A stretch of 15,377 nucleotides of DNA from an uncultured Actinoplanes sp. (GTDB taxonomy: Bacteria; Actinomycetota; Actinomycetes; Mycobacteriales; Micromonosporaceae), in contig CAKUMG010000041.1 in the NCBI GenBank assembly GCA_934667465.1, forward strand, positions 1 to 15,377, given 5' to 3'. A program made the position numbers and the translations under genes. The stretch's first letter is position 1, and every line of letters begins with the position of its first letter. Of this stretch, positions 11,523 to 15,377 are shown one piece after another. Under the pieces are notes generated by a model. The model was not told where the DNA came from. It made no database searches and saw nothing but the letters and a program-made list of their open reading frames with translations.

Positions 11523-13099
11523 GCGCGGAAGTCCGTCCGGGTCAGCATCGGCTCGCGCCGCGTCCACATCCGCTCGACGGTGCTGAACAGCGGGTCCGCG
11601 TCCGCCTCGATGTGCCGGAACGTGGCGCGCATGGTCTTGAGCAGCGTGTCGGCCGGCCACACCTCCCACTGCGGCACCTGCGGCGTCACGACGTCCGTGC
11701 CGCTGCGGTAGAGCCACAGCCACAGCCGCGCGCGGCGCACCTGCTCCTCGGTGACCAGCTCGGCGCCGTCCCGGATCGCGGTGATGCTCTGCTCCAGGGT
11801 CTTCCAGTACGCGTCCTGGTCCTCCACGACCGTCGACAGGCCGCACGAGCTCCACTCCGACCAGCCGGCCTGGATGACCGGGATGCCGTACGCGGGCAGC
11901 TCGTTGCTGACGCTGCCGCGGACCGTGACGCCGAGGTCGGTCAGGCTCCACAGCGCGTTCTTGCTCAGCGTGGCGCTCGGGCGGAACGCGAGGTGCTTGA
12001 CCTTCTCGTAGCGCGCGGCGACGGAGTCGAAGAAGCCCGTCGAGTCGTACAGCGCCTGGCTCGGGTGGTCGAGGAACAGCCACTGCGCCTCGGGGTGCTC
12101 GGCCGCGTAGGCGGCCGTGTCGGCGAACCAGTCGGCGAGGCTCGGGAACAGCTCCCGGTTGGTGCCCAGCGCGTCGGAGACCGCGTGGTTGTAGACGGTC
12201 ACGATCGGCCGGTCCGCGTCGAAGCCGAGCCGGTCGACCACGTGGGTGCGCAGGCGGGCCCGCTCGGCCGGGTTGTTCAGGTCGACCGAGGCGGTCACGC
12301 CGCCGCGCCACCAGCTCGGCCGGCCCAGGTTGACCTTGGCGCGCCACGCGACGAGCTCGGAGGTCTTGCGCAGCTCCTCCCGCTTGGGCCACACCTGGGT
12401 CTCGAACACGTCGCCGATCTGCCGGGTGAGCTCCTCGCGGAACGTGCCGGTGCCGGTGTCGTGCTCGGGGAACAGCCCGTACGCCTTGAAGCAGCCGGTC
12501 TGCTGGGTGTGGATGATCGGGATGTCCGCGCGCCGGGCGGCCTCGGACGCGAGCCCCCACTGGTCGTAGTCGACGTGGCTGGTCACCAGCGCCACGACGT
12601 TGCGGCCCATGAGCTCGGTGTAGTAGTCGTGCAGGCGGGTGGCGTACGTGTGGCGCAGCTTGTAGTCCGGCAGGGACTGGTAGCCCTGCGGGAGTCGCGG
12701 CAGCTTGGCGAGCCGGCAGTAGGTCGCGTCCGTGTACGCGACGATGGTCTCCTCGTCGCGGGCCGGGGTGGACGACTTGCGGACGAGGTCCCACACGTCG
12801 ATGACCTCGGAGGCCGCGTAGGACTCGGCGACCCGGCGCACGATGCCGACGTCGAAGCCGGTCCAGAGCGTGTTCTTCCACGCCTCCTCGACCCCGGTCA
12901 GCACCACCATGCGGGCCGGCTGCAACCGGCGGATGGCGTTGGCGAACGCCAGGTTGCGCAGGTTGACCCGGATGTCCTGGTGGAACATCTCCACCACGAT
13001 GATCGCGTCGTCAGCCGGGTGGGGCAGGTGCTTCTCCCAGAAGACCGAGGCCGACTCCAGGAAGACCTGGAGCTCCTTGCTGTTCGCGTTCAGCCACAC
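11519..13099 (-). CDS. GT-B-like glycosyltransferase / capsule-type transferase
   Basis: The product has 526 aa and no signal peptide. The architecture suggests two Rossmann-like halves. The N-terminal half has DDAIIVVEMFHQDIRVNLRN, ARMVVLTGV (63-71) and NVVALVTSHVDYDQW (167-181). The C-terminal half, from about 297, has PIVTVYNHAVSDALG, WLFLDHPSQALYD and SLTDLGVTVRGSVSNELPAY, running into GIPVIQAG (405-412). A glutamate followed by a glycine-rich GIPVI turn is typical of the donor-binding region of GT-B enzymes and of KpsS/KpsC or CDP-glycerol transferase-like capsule enzymes. Coming next after pseI, it is the best candidate in the window for transferring pseudaminic acid, but the family assignment is by eye. 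The GTG start is preceded by GAGAGG about 14 bases upstream, overlapping the pseI stop, and the gap to pseI is 18 bases. The first ATG is too far in to be the start. Confidence 0.6.
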   Translation of the reverse strand: MWLNANSKELQVFLESASVFWEKHLPHPADDAIIVVEMFHQDIRVNLRNLAFANAIRRLQPARMVVLTGVEEAWKNTLWTGFDVGIVRRVAESYAASEVIDVWDLVRKSSTPARDEETIVAYTDATYCRLAKLPRLPQGYQSLPDYKLRHTYATRLHDYYTELMGRNVVALVTSHVDYDQWGLASEAARRADIPIIHTQQTGCFKAYGLFPEHDTGTGTFREELTRQIGDVFETQVWPKREELRKTSELVAWRAKVNLGRPSWWRGGVTASVDLNNPAERARLRTHVVDRLGFDADRPIVTVYNHAVSDALGTNRELFPSLADWFADTAAYAAEHPEAQWLFLDHPSQALYDSTGFFDSVAARYEKVKHLAFRPSATLSKNALWSLTDLGVTVRGSVSNELPAYGIPVIQAGWSEWSSCGLSTVVEDQDAYWKTLEQSITAIRDGAELVTEEQVRRARLWLWLYRSGTDVVTPQVPQWEVWPADTLLKTMRATFRHIEADADPLFSTVERMWTRREPMLTRTDFRA

Positions 13100-13117
13100 C
13101 GTGTTTTTCCGTGCCTC

Positions 13118-14158
13118 TCAGATCAGGTCCCAGGACAGCGGCGTGCCCTTGGCCGCGTCCTGCTGGAAGGTGCGTCCGAGCACCATGCCGATGGCGTCCG
13201 GGGCGAGACCCCCGGTCGGGCGGATGGACCGCACATTGCTCTCGGTGACCGGGTCGCCCGCGCGGACGTCCTCGACCACGTAGAGCGAGCGGCGGAACCG
13301 GAGCCCCTCACGCTCGGCCTCGGTCGGCCCGATCGCGGTGGTGCCGAGCGCCTGCCAGGCCCGCTCCGACTCGACGACCAGGGCCTTGAGCTCGTCCGGG
13401 GTGAGCGAGAACGCCGAGTCCACGCCGCCGTCCGCCCGGTCCATGGTGAGGTGCTTCTCGATCAGGCAGGCGCCGAACGCCACGCTCGCGATCGGGACGC
13501 CGATGCCGAGCGTGTGGTCGCTCAGGCCGATCGGCAGCCGCAGCGCCTCGGCCAGCACCGGGATGCGGCGCAGGTTGGTGTGCTCCGGCGGGGCCGGGTA
13601 GGACGCGGTGCAGGAGAGCACCACCAGGTCCTTGGCACCGGCGCCGCGGGCGGCCTCGACGGCCGCGGCGATCTCCTGCAGGCTCGCCATGCCGGTCGAG
13701 ATGATGACGGGCTTGCCGGTCGCCGCGCAGCCCCGGATCAGCGGCAGGTCGGTGATCTCCGACGACGCGATCTTGTAGAGCGGGGCGTCCAGGCTTTCGA
13801 GCAGATCGATGGCCGTACGGTCGAAGGGGCTGGAGAACGGCGTCAGCCCCCGCTCGCGGGCGCGCTCGAAGATCGCCGCGTGCCACTCCCACGGCGTGTG
13901 CGCGCGCTCGTACAGCTGGTAGAGGTACTCGTTGCCCCAGAGTTCGTGGCCCTCGGAGATCTGGAAGCGGGGGTGCTTCACGTCCACGGTCATGGTGTCG
14001 GCCGTGTAGGTCTGGATCTTGATGGCGTGGGCGCCGGCCTCCGCGGCCGCGTCGACCAGGGCCAGCGCCCGGTCCAGCTCGCCGTTGTGGTTGCCGGACA
14101 TCTCGGCCACGATGTAGGGCCGCTTGCCGGCGCCGATCTCCACGTCGTTGACGATCAC
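13118..14158 (-). CDS. pseI: pseudaminic acid synthase PseI (NeuB family)
   Basis: The product has 346 aa, the full family length. It condenses 2,4-diacetamido-2,4,6-trideoxy-L-altrose with phosphoenolpyruvate to give pseudaminic acid. The N-terminal NeuB barrel begins RPYIVAEMSGNHNGELDRAL and has HAIKIQTYTADTMT. The segment FQISEGHELWGNEYLYQLYE, followed by AHTPWEWH, is characteristic of PseI rather than sialic acid or legionaminic acid synthases. Metal-ligand histidines H215 (GLSDHTLG) and H236 (EKHLTMDR) are present. A C-terminal SAF antifreeze-like domain covers about 288-346 (RRSLYVVEDVRAGD), which in this family closes over the partner's active site in the dimer. GTG 14158 overlaps the pseH stop (GTGA) and has a strong purine-rich ribosome site at 14166-14175 (GAGAGAGGGA), eight bases upstream. 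Confidence 0.95.
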   Translation of the reverse strand: MIVNDVEIGAGKRPYIVAEMSGNHNGELDRALALVDAAAEAGAHAIKIQTYTADTMTVDVKHPRFQISEGHELWGNEYLYQLYERAHTPWEWHAAIFERARERGLTPFSSPFDRTAIDLLESLDAPLYKIASSEITDLPLIRGCAATGKPVIISTGMASLQEIAAAVEAARGAGAKDLVVLSCTASYPAPPEHTNLRRIPVLAEALRLPIGLSDHTLGIGVPIASVAFGACLIEKHLTMDRADGGVDSAFSLTPDELKALVVESERAWQALGTTAIGPTEAEREGLRFRRSLYVVEDVRAGDPVTESNVRSIRPTGGLAPDAIGMVLGRTFQQDAAKGTPLSWDLI

Positions 14159-14640
14159 TTGTCGATCCCTCTCTCGGTCCACACCACGGTCTGCGGCGTC
14201 CCGTCGATCAGCCGTTCGTAGCGCCGGGTCTCCCGGAACCCGAACCGCCGGTGCAGCGCGATCACCTGCTTGTTCGAGGCGAGCTGCTCGCCTCCGAGCC
14301 GGGTCAGGCCCAGCGTGCCGAACGCGTGGTCGACCGCCTCCTGCTCCAGCCGCAGCCACGCGGGCAGCAGCCCGCGCCCCAGACCCGCCACGTCCAGGTA
14401 GAAGCTCCAGCTGGGCGGGTCCTCCCGCAGGTCGAAGATCACGACGCCGCAGTCCTCGTAGATGAGGACGTGCCGCCGCGGGTCGCTCGTGGCGTTCTTC
14501 CACCACGCGGCGTGCTCCTCCGGGGTGATCTCGTGGGTCGACAGGCTGACCGCACGGACGTCCGAATGATTACGCCAGGTGAGGACACGGTCCCGATCAG
14601 CGTCGGTGGCGGCACGCAGCACTTCGGGAACGCTCCTCAT
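14155..14640 (-). CDS. pseH: PseH-like GNAT N-acetyltransferase
   Basis: The product has 161 aa, the size of PseH. It has the GNAT (Acetyltransf_3-like) layout: LRAATDADRDRVLTWRNHSD at the N terminus, EEHAAWWKN, a beta-strand pair FDLREDPPSWSFYLDV, then the acetyl-CoA region GLGRGLLPAWLRLE and the terminal ASNKQVIALHRRFGFRE (Asn plus the Arg-Phe-Gly-Phe motif). In the pathway PseH acetylates the C4 amine of UDP-4-amino-4,6-dideoxy-beta-L-AltNAc with acetyl-CoA, giving the PseG substrate. The substrate assignment rests largely on its 4-base overlap with pseI. Alone the sequence would be a generic GNAT, and transfer of another acyl group is possible. The ATG at 14640 has only a weak ribosome site (GTGAGAC), and the upstream gene ends 17 bases before it. 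Confidence 0.85.
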   Translation of the reverse strand: MRSVPEVLRAATDADRDRVLTWRNHSDVRAVSLSTHEITPEEHAAWWKNATSDPRRHVLIYEDCGVVIFDLREDPPSWSFYLDVAGLGRGLLPAWLRLEQEAVDHAFGTLGLTRLGGEQLASNKQVIALHRRFGFRETRRYERLIDGTPQTVVWTERGIDK

Positions 14641-14657
14641 GTCTCACGGTGGAGGCG

Positions 14658-15377
14658 TCACCGTACGGAAGCCGCCTGAGCCTGCTGTGGCGCCGAGGCA
14701 AGGGCCGGGCGAACCGCAGGTGACGGCTCGGGGTCGCGACGGGTCAGCCGGTACACCTGCCGGAGGCTTGCGTACATCGGGTAGCTGTTCAGCCGGACCA
14801 GCTTGTGCTTGATGCCAGGGTGTCCCGGGTAGTCCGCGGGGAGGTGGCGGCGGTAGTGCGCGGCGAGCCGGCGGAACCAGGCGCGGCGGCGGCGCGGGTC
14901 CAGCCGGCCGTCGTTGCCCAGCACCACGAGAAGGTGGTTCACCATCGAGGTGAACAGCAGGTGTCGCAGCCACGGCTCGGGGTCGCGGGCCGCCACCCAG
15001 GCGAGCATCCGGTCGTACTGGTCGAACGCCTCGAAGTGGCGCTCGCTGCGGGTAGCGGTGATCGCGCCGAGCCGGCCGACCCGGTAGTGGTAACAGACCC
15101 GGTCGAGCACCTCGATGCGGTCCGCGGCGATGAGCACCGGGTTGCTGAACGGGACGTCCTCGTACCAACCGGGCAGGAAGCGCAGGTCGATCTCGTCGAG
15201 CAGGCCCCGCCGCACGATCCGGTTCCACGCCGTGTGCTGCAGCCGGAGCAGGCTCGGCAGCCGCGGATCCTTGAGCACGCCGCTGCTGGCGTCCAGCTCC
15301 AGCCGGCCGTTCTCGTGCACCCGCAGATGATCCACGACCAGCACGTCCGGGCGGGTCGCACGCAGCCGGTCGAGCAC
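14658..15377 (-). CDS. GT2-type glycosyltransferase, C-terminal part (5' end outside window)
   Basis: Only the last 239 residues are visible; the frame is open to the window edge, so the first codon here (GTG) is probably internal. The fragment has the C-terminal half of a GT2/GT-A family transferase as found in actinomycete wall-polymer clusters: W51 in AWNRIVRRGLLDEIDLRFLP, then GWYEDVPFSNP with the ED pair at 73-74 (the acid expected near the catalytic base), AADRIEVLDRVCYHYRVGR and TRSERHFEAFDQYDRML. The remaining 120 residues are basic and helical, ending in a low-complexity Pro/Ala/Gln tail. The nucleotide-binding N-terminal domain is missing, so the donor sugar cannot be guessed. It lies directly upstream of pseH (17 bases) in the same direction, which ties it to the nonulosonate glycan. 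Confidence 0.75.
   Translation of the reverse strand: MLDRLRATRPDVLVVDHLRVHENGRLELDASSGVLKDPRLPSLLRLQHTAWNRIVRRGLLDEIDLRFLPGWYEDVPFSNPVLIAADRIEVLDRVCYHYRVGRLGAITATRSERHFEAFDQYDRMLAWVAARDPEPWLRHLLFTSMVNHLLVVLGNDGRLDPRRRRAWFRRLAAHYRRHLPADYPGHPGIKHKLVRLNSYPMYASLRQVYRLTRRDPEPSPAVRPALASAPQQAQAASVR

Noticed and set aside
1..15377. CRISPR array, insertion sequence, prophage or integrative element
   Set aside because: No regularly spaced repeats, transposase, integrase or flanking att-like repeats were seen. The only exact long repeat is internal to the ChW gene.

Overview
The window is high-GC DNA (strong G/C preference at third codon positions) with GTG starts, several apparently leaderless genes and a full-length Putative-sensor-type histidine kinase. 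This points to an actinomycete. The motile-spore family Micromonosporaceae (Actinoplanes-like) is my best guess, inferred from general character and not from a marker gene.

Layout. (1) 1-331, + strand: the 3' end of a PseG-like gene of pseudaminic acid biosynthesis, followed by an AT-rich spacer. (2) 456-1055: a small secreted protein with three ChW (clostridial hydrophobic W) repeats, ending at a perfect 17-bp-arm hairpin. The convergent gene at 1176-3410, a membrane GGDEF-EAL cyclic-di-GMP protein, ends at the same hairpin. (3) 3475-4935: a DHA2-type drug exporter, divergent from the GGDEF-EAL gene and convergent with a serine beta-lactamase-fold hydrolase (4972 to about 6099, minus). (4) 6224-8602, + strand: a two-component system (sensor kinase, LuxR/NarL regulator) and a small unrecognised gene, with notable palindromes in front of both regulatory genes. 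(5) 8857-15377, minus strand: a tight run of eight genes read right to left. They are a truncated GT2-type glycosyltransferase, a PseH-like acetyltransferase, PseI (pseudaminic acid synthase), a 526-aa GT-B-like protein, a 317-aa orphan, a parallel beta-helix protein and two CrcB fluoride channel subunits. Gaps or overlaps between neighbours are only -4 to +18 nt.

The unifying theme is a nonulosonic (pseudaminic) acid glycan. PseG would make the free 6-deoxy-AltdiNAc precursor, PseH supplies the 4-N-acetyl group, and PseI condenses the sugar with phosphoenolpyruvate. The flanking glycosyltransferases and the two poorly characterised proteins could assemble or attach the glycan, either on flagellin or in a teichulosonic-type wall polymer. 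The pathway genes are split about 13 kb apart, at the two ends of the window and on opposite strands. pseB, pseC and pseF are not visible. The middle block is ordinary signalling, transport and regulation.

The least explained parts are the orphan plus beta-helix pair behind pseI, the asymmetric crcB pair with its own apparent promoter, and the palindromes placed on the two-component promoters.
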